Translations under genes and position numbers: made by a program | Shown: positions 32,024 to 41,654 of the stretch, piece after piece | Layout: each line of letters begins with the position of its first letter | Numbering within the stretch: the first letter of the stretch is position 1 | The notes under the pieces: generated by a model | What the model was told of the DNA's origin: nothing | Databases searched by the model: none | What the model saw: only the letters and a program-made list of their open reading frames with translations | Origin: Flavonifractor plautii ATCC 29863 | Lineage (GTDB): Bacteria > Bacillota > Clostridia > Oscillospirales > Oscillospiraceae | Reading direction: 5' to 3' | DNA length: 42,708 bases | Assembly: GCF_000239295.1 (NCBI RefSeq) | Contig: NZ_JH417652.1 | Coordinates: 41,157-83,864 of the forward strand

Positions 32024-33229
32024 TTACCCGTTGAGAGAGTCCAGAATACGGTCTCTGAGCTGGAAGAGCGGTTCCAGAGAGCTGTCCTTGAGGGCGGACT
32101 TGAGGGAGACCACGGGCTCAAGCACCTGGAAACCCTTCAGCTCACCCAGCATCTCACGCATCAGCTTGCCGCTGACCGGAGCCCAGGAGCCGTTCTCCAC
32201 CAAGGCCACCGTGCGGTTTTGCAGGCCAAGGGCCTTCATGTCATGGAGGAAGGTGGCCATGGCGGGATAGACCCCGTTGTTATAGGTGGGGGCGGCCAGC
32301 ACCAGGTGGCTGCACCGGAAGACCTCGGAGATAAGGGTGGAGACATGGGTGGAGGAAATGTCGTGCATGGCGATGTTCTTTACCCCGCTGTCAGCCAGAC
32401 CCGCAGCCAGAAGGTTGACAGCGTTCTCGGTGTCGCCGTACATGGAGGCGTACAGCACCGCAACGGCCCGCTCCTCCGGCTCGTAGCGGCTCCACTTGTC
32501 GTACTTGTCCAGAAGGTAGTCCAGATTGCTGCGCCAGATGGGGCCGTGGAGGGGGCAGATCATGGCAATGTCCAGTCCGGAGAGCTTCTTCAGCGCGGCC
32601 TGCACCTGGAGGCCGTACTTGCCCACGATATTGCCGTAATAGCGGCGGGCGTCGTCCAGCCAGTCCCGGTCGAAGTTCAGCTCGTCGTTAAACAGATTGC
32701 CGCCCGTGGCGCCGAAGGAGCCGAAAGCGTCGGCGGAGAAGAGAAGCTTCTCGCTGGACTCATAGGTCATCATGACCTCCGGCCAGTGGACCATGGGAGT
32801 CATATGGAAGTGGAGGGTATGCCCGCCCAGGGAGAGGGTATCCCCCTCCTTGACGGTGACGGTGCGCCCGTCCAGGGGGAAATCGTAGAATTGCCCCATA
32901 AAGGCGAAGGTCTTGGCGTTGCCCACCAGCTTGAGAGTGGGGAAGCGGAGCAGCAGCGTCTCAATGCTGGCGCAGTGGTCGGGCTCCATGTGGTTGATCA
33001 CCAGGTAGTCCAGCGGGCGGCCGTCCAGGGTGTGGAGCACGTTCTCCAGGAACTGGCGGGAGATGGAGGAGTCCACGGTGTCCACCACGGCGGTCTGCTC
33101 GTCCAGGATCAAATAGGAGTTGTAAGAGACGCCGCGGGTGATGGGAAAGAGGTTCTCGAACAGGGCCAGCCGGCGGTCGCTTCCGCCCACCCACCAGACC
33201 TGCTCTGTCAGCTTGCGGGTACAATACAT
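32024..33229 (-). CDS. FprA-family flavodiiron protein
   Basis: The 401-aa protein has a beta-lactamase-like diiron domain with H80-x-E82-x-D84-H85 (NHMEPDH), then PMVHWPE, SADAFGSFG and CPLHGPIWR ligand regions. A flavodoxin domain follows from about residue 255 with FMN-binding LYASMYGDTENAV. These proteins reduce O2 to water (and/or NO) in anaerobes, using reduced rubredoxin or F420. The ATG at 33229 has GGAG 8 nt upstream. It is transcribed alone, from the promoter at 33315-33343. Confidence 0.93.
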   Translation of the reverse strand: MYCTRKLTEQVWWVGGSDRRLALFENLFPITRGVSYNSYLILDEQTAVVDTVDSSISRQFLENVLHTLDGRPLDYLVINHMEPDHCASIETLLLRFPTLKLVGNAKTFAFMGQFYDFPLDGRTVTVKEGDTLSLGGHTLHFHMTPMVHWPEVMMTYESSEKLLFSADAFGSFGATGGNLFNDELNFDRDWLDDARRYYGNIVGKYGLQVQAALKKLSGLDIAMICPLHGPIWRSNLDYLLDKYDKWSRYEPEERAVAVLYASMYGDTENAVNLLAAGLADSGVKNIAMHDISSTHVSTLISEVFRCSHLVLAAPTYNNGVYPAMATFLHDMKALGLQNRTVALVENGSWAPVSGKLMREMLGELKGFQVLEPVVSLKSALKDSSLEPLFQLRDRILDSLNG

Positions 33230-33314
33230 ATGGCATTCTCCTTTGAAACGGGGCCTGGCGCCAGTGCGGGAAAGCCCGGCGGGACCAGGCGAAATCTGTC
33301 TTTTCCAATCCATT

Positions 33315-33343
33315 ATCATAGCAGACCTGCGATACTCCGTCAA
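33315..33343 (-). promoter_or_regulatory. sigma-A promoter of the flavodiiron gene
   Basis: On the minus strand, TTGACG (33338-33343) and TATGAT (33315-33320) are spaced by 17 bp. The leader of about 80 nt contains a GC-rich dyad (GCCTGG...CCAGGC). Confidence 0.8.
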
Positions 33344-33406
33344 GGGTACAGACGGAGAGGAATGGCCGGAAAACACAAGATTTATGGGGGGTCTTCACAA
33401 AAAAAG

Positions 33407-34234
33407 TTAGATTCCTCTTTCCAAACAGGAATCAACCGTCACCGGGACCTCCAACCGTCCGAAATAGTCCCCCGTATCCTGGACGGAGAGCTCGTCCAGC
33501 AGCAGCTCTCCGTAGGCGCTGCCGGTGGGGCGCAGGCTCCGGCTCGCCAGAAAGGCGTGGAGTCCTGCCCAAGCCCGCTCGAAATCGTCTGGAATGCTTC
33601 GTCCATAGGCGACGGCGTACCGCCCAGCCGGCTTCCAGGCGTTACCCCGTCGGCCGCCGGTTTTAAAATAGAGGCGGTAGCGCCAAACGGGCTCTCCACT
33701 GGCGGTGCTGTCCGGTGTGATGAGTACTCCGGCCGGGTGGCCCAGATGGACGCCCTTCCCGGCGGCATACTCGTAGGCAAAGATTTCGCTCTCCTCGCCG
33801 CTGAGGCCGTCCGGGGCGGGGGGACACAAAAAGATGCGTTCCCGGGGCCGCTCCTCCAGCAGATAAGCGCCTTCCGCGTGGGCCAAGGCCTCCCGGGCCA
33901 GGGAGGCCCGCAGCTTCATGATTTCGCTGGTCTCCCGCAGGCGGGCGATCTCGGCCTGGATGCGCTCCTCCTGCCGGGCAAAGAGGGCGAGCATCCGCTC
34001 CGGCGTGCGGCCGGCGGAGTAGTGCCGGATATCCTCCAGCCCCACCTCCAGCAGCCGGAGGGAGCCGATCAGATAGGCGGAGTTGAGCTGGTGCCGGGCG
34101 TAATAGCGGTAGTTGTTCTCCCCCCGCTGCTCCGGGCAGAGCAGACCGATGCGGTCGTAGAAGCGCAGGTTGTCCCGGCTGATGCCCGTCAGGCGGGAGA
34201 ACTCCAGGATGGAGAGCTTTTTCTTCTGATTCAT
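33407..34234 (-). CDS. MerR-family regulator with C-terminal ligand-binding domain
   Basis: The 275-aa protein has an N-terminal MerR winged helix (SILEFSRLTGISRDNLRFYDRIGLL) with the second wing NNYRYYARHQLNSAYLIGSLRLLEVGL. A coiled-coil dimer helix spans about 80-115. A C-terminal domain of about 150 residues follows, like the GyrI-type ligand-binding domain of BmrR/BltR regulators. It is divergent from a two-gene ABC exporter whose promoter has the MerR-type long spacer. It probably activates that exporter in response to a drug-like ligand. Confidence 0.92.
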   Translation of the reverse strand: MNQKKKLSILEFSRLTGISRDNLRFYDRIGLLCPEQRGENNYRYYARHQLNSAYLIGSLRLLEVGLEDIRHYSAGRTPERMLALFARQEERIQAEIARLRETSEIMKLRASLAREALAHAEGAYLLEERPRERIFLCPPAPDGLSGEESEIFAYEYAAGKGVHLGHPAGVLITPDSTASGEPVWRYRLYFKTGGRRGNAWKPAGRYAVAYGRSIPDDFERAWAGLHAFLASRSLRPTGSAYGELLLDELSVQDTGDYFGRLEVPVTVDSCLERGI

Positions 34235-34263
34235 GGCGGGCCTCCGGCTCTCTTAATTTTTTC

Positions 34264-34294
34264 TTGACATTGAAGTCGCTCTAAAGTTTATGAT
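34264..34294 (+). promoter_or_regulatory. MerR-type promoter of the ABC exporter operon
   Basis: TTGACA (34264-34269) and TATGAT (34289-34294) are separated by 19 bp. This long spacer is the hallmark of MerR-activated promoters. Within the spacer region lies an imperfect dyad, ACATTGAAG-TCG-CTCTAAAGT. Confidence 0.85.
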
Positions 34295-34337
34295 ACCTCT
34301 TGCCGGTAAAAAAAGCAAGACGGCAAAGGAGGCCCTC

Positions 34338-36065
34338 ATGAAATACCTGCGATCCTTTTACAAGCGGCACCGGGGTATGGCGGCGCTGGCCCTGCTCCTT
34401 CTGCTGGGCCAGGTGGTGGGCACGCTGCTCATCCCGGCCCTGATTGCCAACGTGGTGGACCTGGGCATTTTGCCTGGGGATATGGACGCCATTCTCCGCA
34501 CGGGCGGGCAGATGCTGGCCGTGGCCCTGCTGTCGGCGGCGGTGGCCGCCGCCGGGAGCTGGGTGACCGCCGACCTGGGCGCCCGCTTCGGTTTTGAAAT
34601 GCGCCCCCTGCTCCTGCGCAAGAGCCAGGAGCTCTCCCTCCACCAGTTCGATGAGGTGGGCGTTTCATCTATGATCACCCGCACCACCTCCGACATCACC
34701 AACCTGCAGCAGACCATGGGGATGGTGCTCCAGATGGTGGTGCCCGCTCCCCTCATTGTAGGCGCGTCCATCGTGATGACGGCCATGGTCACCCCGGTCA
34801 TGGCCGTCATACAGGTGGGCTTTATGGCGGCGCTGGCGGCGGTGGCCGCCGTGGTGCTTCGAAAGTCCAACGCCCTCTCCCGCAGCATCCAGGTGCGCCT
34901 GGACCGCATCAACCGTGTGGTGCGGGAGGCGGTCACCGGCGTGCGGGTGATCCGGGCCTTCGGCAACGAGGCCTATGAGGAGGCCCGCTCCGGCGACGCC
35001 TACCGCTCCTACGCCGACAACATGATCCGCCTGAACCGGCTCTTTGCCGTGGCCATTCCGGTGGTGTGGATGCTCATGGGCGCCCTCATGGCCGTGGTGC
35101 TGTGGGCGGGCGGCGTGCTCACCCTGGGCGGCGGCATGGAGGTGGGGCAGATCACCGCCGTTACCGAGTACTCCATCCTGACCATGGGCTACCTGCTCAT
35201 GGCGGTGTCGGTGCTCACCACGCTGCCCAAGGCCAGGGCCTGCCTGGCCCGCCTCACCGCCCTGCTGGATACCCGGCCCGACGTGGAGGACGGGGCCGCT
35301 TCCGCCACTGTGGCCGGGCCCGGCCGCCCGGCGGTGGAGTTTGACCACGTGAGCTTCTCCTACCCAGGGGCGGAGGAGCCTGTGCTCCGGGATATCTCCT
35401 TCACCCTGTATCCAGGCCAGACCGCCGCCGTGATCGGCAGCACCGGCTCGGGCAAGAGCACCCTGGCCGATCTGCTGCTGCGGCTCCACGATGTGGGGGA
35501 GGGGGCCATCCGCGTGGACGGTGCCGACGTGCGCGCCCTCACCCAGCAGGAGCTGCGGGAGCGCATCGGCTGCGTCCCCCAGAAGGCGTTCCTGTTCAGC
35601 GGCACCATCGCGGAGAATCTGCGCATGGGCCGGCCGAACGCTACGGACGAGGCGCTGTGGCGGGCCCTGGGCATTGCCCAGGCCGCCGACTTTGTGGAGC
35701 GGCTCCCTTTAGGGCTGGATGCCCCGGTGGCCCAGGGGGGCACCAACTTCTCCGGCGGTCAGCGGCAGCGGCTGTCCATCGCCCGGGCGCTGGTGAAGGA
35801 TGCCGGGGTGCTCCTCTTTGACGACAGCTTTTCCGCCCTGGACGTGAAGACCGACGCCGCCCTCCGCCGCGCCCTGCGGGAGCAGGTGGTGCGCCCCGCC
35901 AAGCTCATCGTGGCCCAGCGGGTGAGCACCATCCTGGACGCCGACCTGATTCTAGTGCTGGACGAGGGGCGGCTGGTGGGTGCCGGCACCCACGGGGAGC
36001 TGCTGGAGACCTGCCCGGTCTACCGGGCCATCGCGGACAGTCAGATGCAGAGAGAGGGGGCGTGA
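34338..36065 (+). CDS. ABC exporter half-transporter 1 (multidrug-type)
   Basis: The 575-aa protein joins a six-helix exporter membrane domain (about 1-310) with an ATPase domain. The latter has Walker A GSTGSGKST, signature FSGGQRQRLS and Walker B VLLFDDSFSALD. In the usual active site the residue after Walker B is Glu; here it is Asp followed by Ser (FDDS), the pattern of the degenerate half of heterodimeric exporters such as BmrC/TM287. AAAGGAGG precedes the ATG at 34338. The partner gene follows after 2 bp. Confidence 0.93.
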   Translation: MKYLRSFYKRHRGMAALALLLLLGQVVGTLLIPALIANVVDLGILPGDMDAILRTGGQMLAVALLSAAVAAAGSWVTADLGARFGFEMRPLLLRKSQELSLHQFDEVGVSSMITRTTSDITNLQQTMGMVLQMVVPAPLIVGASIVMTAMVTPVMAVIQVGFMAALAAVAAVVLRKSNALSRSIQVRLDRINRVVREAVTGVRVIRAFGNEAYEEARSGDAYRSYADNMIRLNRLFAVAIPVVWMLMGALMAVVLWAGGVLTLGGGMEVGQITAVTEYSILTMGYLLMAVSVLTTLPKARACLARLTALLDTRPDVEDGAASATVAGPGRPAVEFDHVSFSYPGAEEPVLRDISFTLYPGQTAAVIGSTGSGKSTLADLLLRLHDVGEGAIRVDGADVRALTQQELRERIGCVPQKAFLFSGTIAENLRMGRPNATDEALWRALGIAQAADFVERLPLGLDAPVAQGGTNFSGGQRQRLSIARALVKDAGVLLFDDSFSALDVKTDAALRRALREQVVRPAKLIVAQRVSTILDADLILVLDEGRLVGAGTHGELLETCPVYRAIADSQMQREGA

Positions 36066-36067
36066 GC

Positions 36068-37888
36068 ATGGCACGCAAAAAGAAAACCGAAAAGCGGGAG
36101 CTCTCCCATGAGGACATTCCCCGCAACACCAGGGCCACCGCCCGGCGGCTGCTGGGCCGGATGGCCCGCCAGCGGGGGAAGCTGCTGCTGGTGGCCGGAG
36201 CGGCGCTGCTCAGCTCCGCCTCCTTCACCGCCATTCCCCTGGCGGTTGGAATGGGCATCGACCGGCTGGTGGACGCCATCCGGGCCTTTGACGGCTCCGC
36301 CGGCGTGGTGGAGACCGCCGCCGGAGCCCTGGGGCTGCCCGTGCTGCTGGTGGCCGCCGCGGCGCTGTTCAGCAGCCTGATGTCCTATGTGCAGCAGTAT
36401 ATCATCGCCACAGTGGGGGAGGAGCTGACCCTCTCCCTGCGCCAGGACGTCAGCGCCAAGCTCAACCGCCTGCCCCTGCGCTACTTTGACGGACACAAGA
36501 CCGGCGACATCATGAGCCGGGTCACCAACGATCTGGAAAAGGTGTCCTCCGTGATGCAGGTGGGACTGATGCAGCTGGTGTCGGCGGTGTTTACCATTGC
36601 TCTGGCTGCGGCTGCCATGGTGATGCTCAGTCCCAGGCTCTTTCTGGTGGTGCTGGTCTCCCTGGCCCTCAGCATGACGGCCACCGGCTACGTCTCCGCC
36701 CTGGCCCAGCGGGCCTACGGCGGCAATATGGCGGCCATGGGGGCGCTGACCGGCAAGGTGGAGGAGCTGTACGCGGGTAACCGGGTGGTCAAGGTGTTCA
36801 ACCGGCAGGCGGCCATGCTGGAGGAGGCGGAGGTTCTCAATGAGGCCCAGTTCCGCGCCCAGCGCCGGGCCCAGTTCGCCGACTACGCCATCTACCCCGC
36901 CATCCGCGTGCTGGGCCAGCTTGGCTTCATCGCCACCGCCGTCCTGGGCGGCGGCATGGCCCTGGGCGGGGCTATCACCCTGGGCGCCGTGCAGGCCTTT
37001 TTGCAGTATGTCAACCAGATCGCCGAGCCGGTGACCGAGGCCTCCTACGTCATCACCTCCCTCCAGGCCGCCATCGCGGGGGCCGAGCGGGTGTTCGCCC
37101 TGCTGGACGAGGAGGAGGAGCGGCCCGATGCGGCAGGGGATGCCTCCGTGATCACGCAGGGCCACGTGCAGTTTCGCCACGTGCGCTTCGGCTACACCCC
37201 GGAGCGCACCCTGATCCACGATCTGAATCTGGAGGTGCGCCCCAACGAGATGGTGGCCATCGTGGGCCCCACCGGCGGCGGCAAGACCACCCTGGTCAAC
37301 CTGCTGATGCGCTTCTATGAGCTGGACGGCGGCTCCATCTCCATCGACGGACAGGACATCACCGCCCTGCCCCGGGGGGAGCTGCGGCGGCGCATCGGCA
37401 TGGTGCTCCAGGACGCCTGGCTCTTTGAGGGCACCATCGCCGAGAACATCGCCTACGGCCGGCGGGACGCCACCCGGGAGGAGATCGTGGCGGCGGCCCG
37501 GGCGGCCTGCTGCGACCACTTCATCCGCACCCTGCCCCAGGGGTACGATACCCCGCTTTCCGGGGAGACCACCGGCGTGTCCCAGGGACAGATGCAGCTG
37601 CTGACCATCGCCCGGGCCATGCTCACCGACCCGGCCATCCTGGTGTTGGACGAGGCCACCTCCAGCGTGGATACCCGAACCGAGGTGGAGATCCAGAAGG
37701 CCATGGCACGTTTAATGGAGGGCAAGACCAGCTTTGTCATCGCCCACCGCCTGTCCACCATCCGCAGCGCGGATCTGATCCTGGTGGTGCGGGACGGCGA
37801 CATCGTGGAGCGGGGCACCCACAGGGAACTGATGGCCCGGAACGGCTTTTACGCCTCCCTCTACCGCAGCCAGTTCGAGGCGGCGTGA
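36068..37888 (+). CDS. ABC exporter half-transporter 2 (multidrug-type)
   Basis: The 606-aa protein starts with a charged N-terminus (MARKKKTEKRELSHED), then six membrane helices and an ATPase domain. The ATPase has Walker A GPTGGGKTT and Walker B ILVLDEATSSVD with the catalytic Glu. Its signature reads VSQGQMQLL instead of LSGGQ. So this half carries a competent Walker B but a changed signature, and the partner the reverse, as in asymmetric heterodimers (BmrCD). The ATG at 36068 fits the GGGGG SD better than the GTG at 36062, which overlaps the upstream stop. Confidence 0.93.
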   Translation: MARKKKTEKRELSHEDIPRNTRATARRLLGRMARQRGKLLLVAGAALLSSASFTAIPLAVGMGIDRLVDAIRAFDGSAGVVETAAGALGLPVLLVAAAALFSSLMSYVQQYIIATVGEELTLSLRQDVSAKLNRLPLRYFDGHKTGDIMSRVTNDLEKVSSVMQVGLMQLVSAVFTIALAAAAMVMLSPRLFLVVLVSLALSMTATGYVSALAQRAYGGNMAAMGALTGKVEELYAGNRVVKVFNRQAAMLEEAEVLNEAQFRAQRRAQFADYAIYPAIRVLGQLGFIATAVLGGGMALGGAITLGAVQAFLQYVNQIAEPVTEASYVITSLQAAIAGAERVFALLDEEEERPDAAGDASVITQGHVQFRHVRFGYTPERTLIHDLNLEVRPNEMVAIVGPTGGGKTTLVNLLMRFYELDGGSISIDGQDITALPRGELRRRIGMVLQDAWLFEGTIAENIAYGRRDATREEIVAAARAACCDHFIRTLPQGYDTPLSGETTGVSQGQMQLLTIARAMLTDPAILVLDEATSSVDTRTEVEIQKAMARLMEGKTSFVIAHRLSTIRSADLILVVRDGDIVERGTHRELMARNGFYASLYRSQFEAA

Positions 37889-38001
37889 CGGGAGAAGGTG
37901 GCCCGTCACTTGCCCCAGGGCCTGCGTTGCTGCCCCTTTTACCCTTCCTTTAAATATTTGCCCACAACTTTATAGCATTTTTTCATTTTGGTGTGAAAAG
38001 G

Positions 38002-38046
38002 AGCCCGTTGCAGAACCGTTTTATTCTGCAACGGGCTTCTTGTTTT
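38002..38046. terminator. bidirectional terminator (ABC exporter / magnesium island side)
   Basis: A 14-bp stem, AGCCCGTTGCAGAA/TTCTGCAACGGGCT, with an 8-nt loop is followed by TCTTGTTTT on the plus strand and CCTTTTC on the minus strand. Confidence 0.88.
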
Positions 38047-38049
38047 ACG

Positions 38050-38232
38050 TTATATGTGCAAGAATTTCATAATGATTTTTTGCTGGATCCCGCTACGGTT
38101 GACCCGCAGCCGGGTGTCTGCGGAGGGCGCCAGCTTTTCATAGTTATCGGAAATCACATCCAGGATTCTCCCGCCCTTGCTGTCAAAGCGCATGGCCTTG
38201 TGGATCAGGAAGGAGCTCTCCAGGGGGTTCAA
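38050..38232 (-). pseudogene. 3' remnant of a truncated gene at the island junction
   Basis: An open frame of 60 codons ends at 38050 just before the terminator. It reads SSFLIHKAMRFDSKGG and on to IIMKFLHI. Its codons (CTG GAG AGC TCC TTC CTG ATC CAC AAG GCC) have the GC-rich third positions of the genes to the left, unlike the AT-richer mgt genes to the right. No SD or ATG precedes it; only TTG at 38232, directly after the stop of the 56-aa gene in the same frame. It looks like the end of a resident gene whose front was lost when the island arrived. I do not recognise the family. Confidence 0.5.
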
Positions 38233-38235
38233 TAG

Positions 38236-38406
38236 CTATAAACTGTCTCCGTATGAATGAAATCTTTTCCGTGTCCAAAAGACCACATTCATCAGGATCA
38301 CAATAAGTCCCGTCACGGTTATCGCTGCCCAAAACCCCATATTGATTCCGAACAGCTCCGTTCTTCCGAACAAATTCATCCATATTGTGTTCCAATTGAT
38401 TGTCAT
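38236..38406 (-). CDS. MgtA-associated small membrane protein (56 aa)
   Basis: The frame encodes 56 residues: an N-terminal amphipathic part (MTINWNTIWMNLFGRTELFG), one membrane helix (MGFWAAITVTGLIVILMNVVFW), then a basic tail RKRFHSYGDSL. It starts 21 bp after the mgtA stop, with GGGAG 10 nt before the ATG. Similar short peptides follow mgtA in other Firmicutes, as I recall. It is likely a regulator or subunit of the Mg2+ ATPase; that role is an inference. Confidence 0.75.
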   Translation of the reverse strand: MTINWNTIWMNLFGRTELFGINMGFWAAITVTGLIVILMNVVFWTRKRFHSYGDSL

Positions 38407-38427
38407 ATCATGCACACTCCCTTCCTG

Positions 38428-41190
38428 TTACAGCAGCTCCCCAAAATGACGCACATAGGCTTTCTTAATACTGGTCGCCAACACCATATACAACAAAATG
38501 CAGGGGATCAGGTAAGCAAAATAAGCTGCGGGGAGGGCGACAAATCCGAGCATTTTTCCCAATGCGGTAAAGGGGATGACCGTCAGTACCGCGATGCCGG
38601 TAAAGGTCAGCAACGTCACCGGGGCCGAGGCGCGGCTCTGGATAAACGGCAGTTTCGGGGTTCGGATCATGTGGATCACCAGCGTCTGGCTCCACATGGA
38701 TTCCACAAACCACCCGGCATGGAACATGGCCGCATAAGTAGTCTGCATTTGTGCCAGTTCCGCTCCTCTGTAATGAGCAGACAGGTCATTATAAAGCACG
38801 CCGCCGGAAACGAATATCGGGCAGAAAACGAAGTACAGAAAGGCGTATGTTGTCCAGTCGAAGATAGAACTCGTAGGCCCGATCCAGATCATAAAATTCC
38901 CAATGCTGGATGCTTCCCACTTGCGTGGAACAGCGATAAATTCCTCATCCACGTTGTCCCAAGGGATGGCGGTACAGCTCAGATCATAGATGAGGTTCAG
39001 CAAGATTAGATGGACGCTCTCCATCGGCAGGAAGGGAAGGAGTGCCGAGGCTGCCAATACCGAAAACATATTTCCAAAGTTGGAGGAGGCCGTCATTTTG
39101 ATATACTTAATCATATTGGCATAGGTTTTGCGGCCCTCAATGATACCCTGCTCCAGTACCATCAGGTCTTTTTCCAGCAGGATAATGTCCGCCGACTCTT
39201 TTGCAATATCTACTGCAGTGTCCACGGAAATGCCAATATCCGCCGATTTCATCGCCGCAGCGTCATTGATGCCATCCCCCATAAAGCCTACGGTATGGCC
39301 GCCGCTCCGCAGGGCCGTCACAACACGTGCCTTCTGATCCGGCGAGAGCTTGGCAAATACATCCGTAGATTCTGCCACCTGGATCAGCTCGTCATCGCTC
39401 ATGCGTTCCACATCGGAGCCGAGCAGAAGATTGCTTACCTTGAGGCCCACCTGCTTGCAGATACAGCGGGTCACACGGTCGTTATCTCCGGTGAGGATTT
39501 TTGTGGTGACGCCATGGGCTTTCAATGCCCGAATCGCCTCCGCGGTGGATTCCTTGGGTGGATCAAGAAATGCAAGGTATCCCATCAGAACCATATCGCA
39601 CTCGTCCTTGACGCTGTATGTATCAGCGGCAGGAAGCGCCCGTTTTTGCGCAATGGCGATTACGCGCATCCCGTCCTCATTCAAATCGGCTACTGTTTTC
39701 AGAATCGCCTGCCGAATTTGATCGGTAAGTGGCTGCACCTCTCCCTGATATTCCGCATGAGAACAGATGGAGAGCATTTCTTCTATGGCACCCTTGGTAA
39801 TCATTTGCCGTTTCCCGCTGGTATCCTCTACAACCGTTGAAAGGCGGCGCCTGGTGAAGTCAAACGGAATCTCGTCTACCTTGTGGTAAACTGCGGAGAG
39901 ATCGGCCAACTGGGGATTGGCCGCTTCTTCCTCCTCTGTCCGCTCAATAATCGCTATATCCATCAAATTTTTATATCCGGTCTGGAAGTAGCTATTCAGG
40001 TACGCATGTCTTAAAACACGAATATCTTCCTTTCCGGTCACATCCATGTGGTACTCCAGAACCACTTTGTCCTGGGTCAATGTGCCGGTTTTATCCGTGC
40101 AGAGTACATCCATCGCCCCAAAGTTCTGAATAGAATTTAAGTTTTTCACGATGGTCTTTTTCTTTGACATGGACATCGCACCTTTGGCAAGGCAGGTGGT
40201 GACGATCATCGGCAGCATTTCAGGGGTGAGGCCCACTGCCACGGAAATGGCGAACAGAAACGCTTCCAGCCAGTCACCCTTGGTCAGACCATTGATGAAG
40301 AATACCACCGGTACCATCACCAGCATGAAGCGAATCAGGACCCAGGAAACTGCGTTTACGCCTTTCGTAAAATTGGTTTCCACTGCTTCTCCCGCGACAG
40401 ACACCGCCATGGAGCCGAAAAGGGTATCATCACCTACGGCTACCACGACCGCCGTTGCACTCCCGCTGATGACATTGCTTCCCATAAAGGCGATGTTCGG
40501 GTAATCTGTGATGGAATCGTATTCCTGCTCACAGACAACCGGAATCTTTTCGATGGGATCGCTCTCCCCTGTCAGGGCCGACTGGCTGATAAACAGGTCT
40601 TTGGCCTCCAGCACCCGTACATCCGCCGGAACCATATCGCCAGCGGAGAGATGAATAATATCACCGACTACCAAATCTTCCAGAGGGATCTCCTGCTTCC
40701 CGTTGTTCTTTCTTGTAACCGTGCAAGTGGTGGTAATCATCGCCAACAGCTTCTCCGCGGCATTCCCCGACCGGGATTCCTGGACAAACCGAAGTGTACC
40801 GGAAATAAATACCATCGTCAAAATTATGATGATGGTAAGCGGAGCCACATCCTCCGGTGCATGCTGAAGGATCGGTACAACAATATCGGTAAAAATAGAT
40901 ACGACTGCCAGGCAGAACAAAATTGCGGTAAATGGATTGATAAACGCCCCTGCCAATCTTGCAACAAGCGATTTTTTCTTTTCATGCGTTACTTTATTCC
41001 GCCCAAAAGCGATCCGATGGGAAATCACCGCCTTATCACCCAGTCCGGTCAGCGCAGTATCAAGCTGCTTCAAAACCGGTTTGATTTTATTGCCTGCTGC
41101 AAAGGCCAGCTTTTTGTTGGCCTCATCCCTGCGAACCATATCCGCAGCCGTTTTATGAACCGTGATTTGGTTCTTTTCCTTTTGATACAT
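38428..41190 (-). CDS. mgtA: magnesium-translocating P-type ATPase
   Basis: The 920-aa P3B-type ATPase has TGES (207-210) in the actuator domain, phosphorylated Asp366 in CTDKTGTLT, the hinge [10 protein letters not shown], and ten predicted helices. It imports Mg2+ across the membrane. AAGGAGGT precedes the ATG at 41190. A 28-codon leader ORF ends 24 bp before it, and mgtC lies upstream in the same direction. GC content is clearly lower than in the genes to the left, which suggests transfer of the whole block. Confidence 0.97.
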   Translation of the reverse strand: MYQKEKNQITVHKTAADMVRRDEANKKLAFAAGNKIKPVLKQLDTALTGLGDKAVISHRIAFGRNKVTHEKKKSLVARLAGAFINPFTAILFCLAVVSIFTDIVVPILQHAPEDVAPLTIIIILTMVFISGTLRFVQESRSGNAAEKLLAMITTTCTVTRKNNGKQEIPLEDLVVGDIIHLSAGDMVPADVRVLEAKDLFISQSALTGESDPIEKIPVVCEQEYDSITDYPNIAFMGSNVISGSATAVVVAVGDDTLFGSMAVSVAGEAVETNFTKGVNAVSWVLIRFMLVMVPVVFFINGLTKGDWLEAFLFAISVAVGLTPEMLPMIVTTCLAKGAMSMSKKKTIVKNLNSIQNFGAMDVLCTDKTGTLTQDKVVLEYHMDVTGKEDIRVLRHAYLNSYFQTGYKNLMDIAIIERTEEEEAANPQLADLSAVYHKVDEIPFDFTRRRLSTVVEDTSGKRQMITKGAIEEMLSICSHAEYQGEVQPLTDQIRQAILKTVADLNEDGMRVIAIAQKRALPAADTYSVKDECDMVLMGYLAFLDPPKESTAEAIRALKAHGVTTKILTGDNDRVTRCICKQVGLKVSNLLLGSDVERMSDDELIQVAESTDVFAKLSPDQKARVVTALRSGGHTVGFMGDGINDAAAMKSADIGISVDTAVDIAKESADIILLEKDLMVLEQGIIEGRKTYANMIKYIKMTASSNFGNMFSVLAASALLPFLPMESVHLILLNLIYDLSCTAIPWDNVDEEFIAVPRKWEASSIGNFMIWIGPTSSIFDWTTYAFLYFVFCPIFVSGGVLYNDLSAHYRGAELAQMQTTYAAMFHAGWFVESMWSQTLVIHMIRTPKLPFIQSRASAPVTLLTFTGIAVLTVIPFTALGKMLGFVALPAAYFAYLIPCILLYMVLATSIKKAYVRHFGELL

Positions 41191-41214
41191 TGGGGTCGAT
41201 ACCTCCTTTACTTT

Positions 41215-41301
41215 TTAAATGAGCATCAGCCACCCCCAAAATCTATCCATAGTCTTACGGGTGCGGTTGCTCGATCTACTTCGAGAAGGGCCAGCATCCA
41301 T
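41215..41301 (-). CDS. mgtA leader peptide (28 aa)
   Basis: A 28-codon ORF lies immediately before mgtA, with a perfect AGGAGGT about 6 nt before its ATG. The peptide is MDAGPSRSRSSNRTRK in its first part: Ser/Arg-rich, then a hydrophobic aromatic end, FWGWLMLI. The mRNA inside it can form CTCGA/TCGAG. The ORF ends 24 bp before mgtA. Its place is that of leader peptides such as Salmonella MgtL, but the sequence is different. It might instead be a small functional membrane peptide. Confidence 0.62.
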   Translation of the reverse strand: MDAGPSRSRSSNRTRKTMDRFWGWLMLI

Positions 41302-41336
41302 AAAACCACCTCCTTTACCGTAAGGAACGCTGCCGG

Positions 41337-41654
41337 CTATTTTCCTGAACTCTGGTACCGGCCGGATTTTCCGATCCAGTACACATCCGCGCCGGATAGG
41401 ACCATCCAGCCGACCATACACCATAAAAACCCGCTTTTACGAAACGCGTACCATGCTCCGCTGAGTAAAAAAATGATACCGCTTGTGGCGATCATCATCC
41501 CCACATTTCGGCAAAGGGGACGAATGTGGATTTTTCTTTTTTCTTCCTCCGGCATTGTCTTCCATGCTGCAATATGATTAACCGCCTTACCGGAATAGAA
41601 GTAAATACCCGCAGCGAGAAAAAGAATGCCAAGGAAAAGGCAAGCGCGATTCAT
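41337..41654 (-). CDS. DUF3784-like small membrane protein (105 aa)
   Basis: Three hydrophobic helices are visible (about 3-22, 52-70, 75-92). The first and second are joined by a polar loop, AAWKTMPEEEKRKIHIRPLCRNVG, whose N-T/K-M-x-E-E-K pattern is typical of DUF3784. The function is unknown. It overlaps the upstream gene by 4 bp (ATGA), so it is co-translated in the mgtC-mgtA unit. Confidence 0.75.
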   Translation of the reverse strand: MNRACLFLGILFLAAGIYFYSGKAVNHIAAWKTMPEEEKRKIHIRPLCRNVGMMIATSGIIFLLSGAWYAFRKSGFLWCMVGWMVLSGADVYWIGKSGRYQSSGK

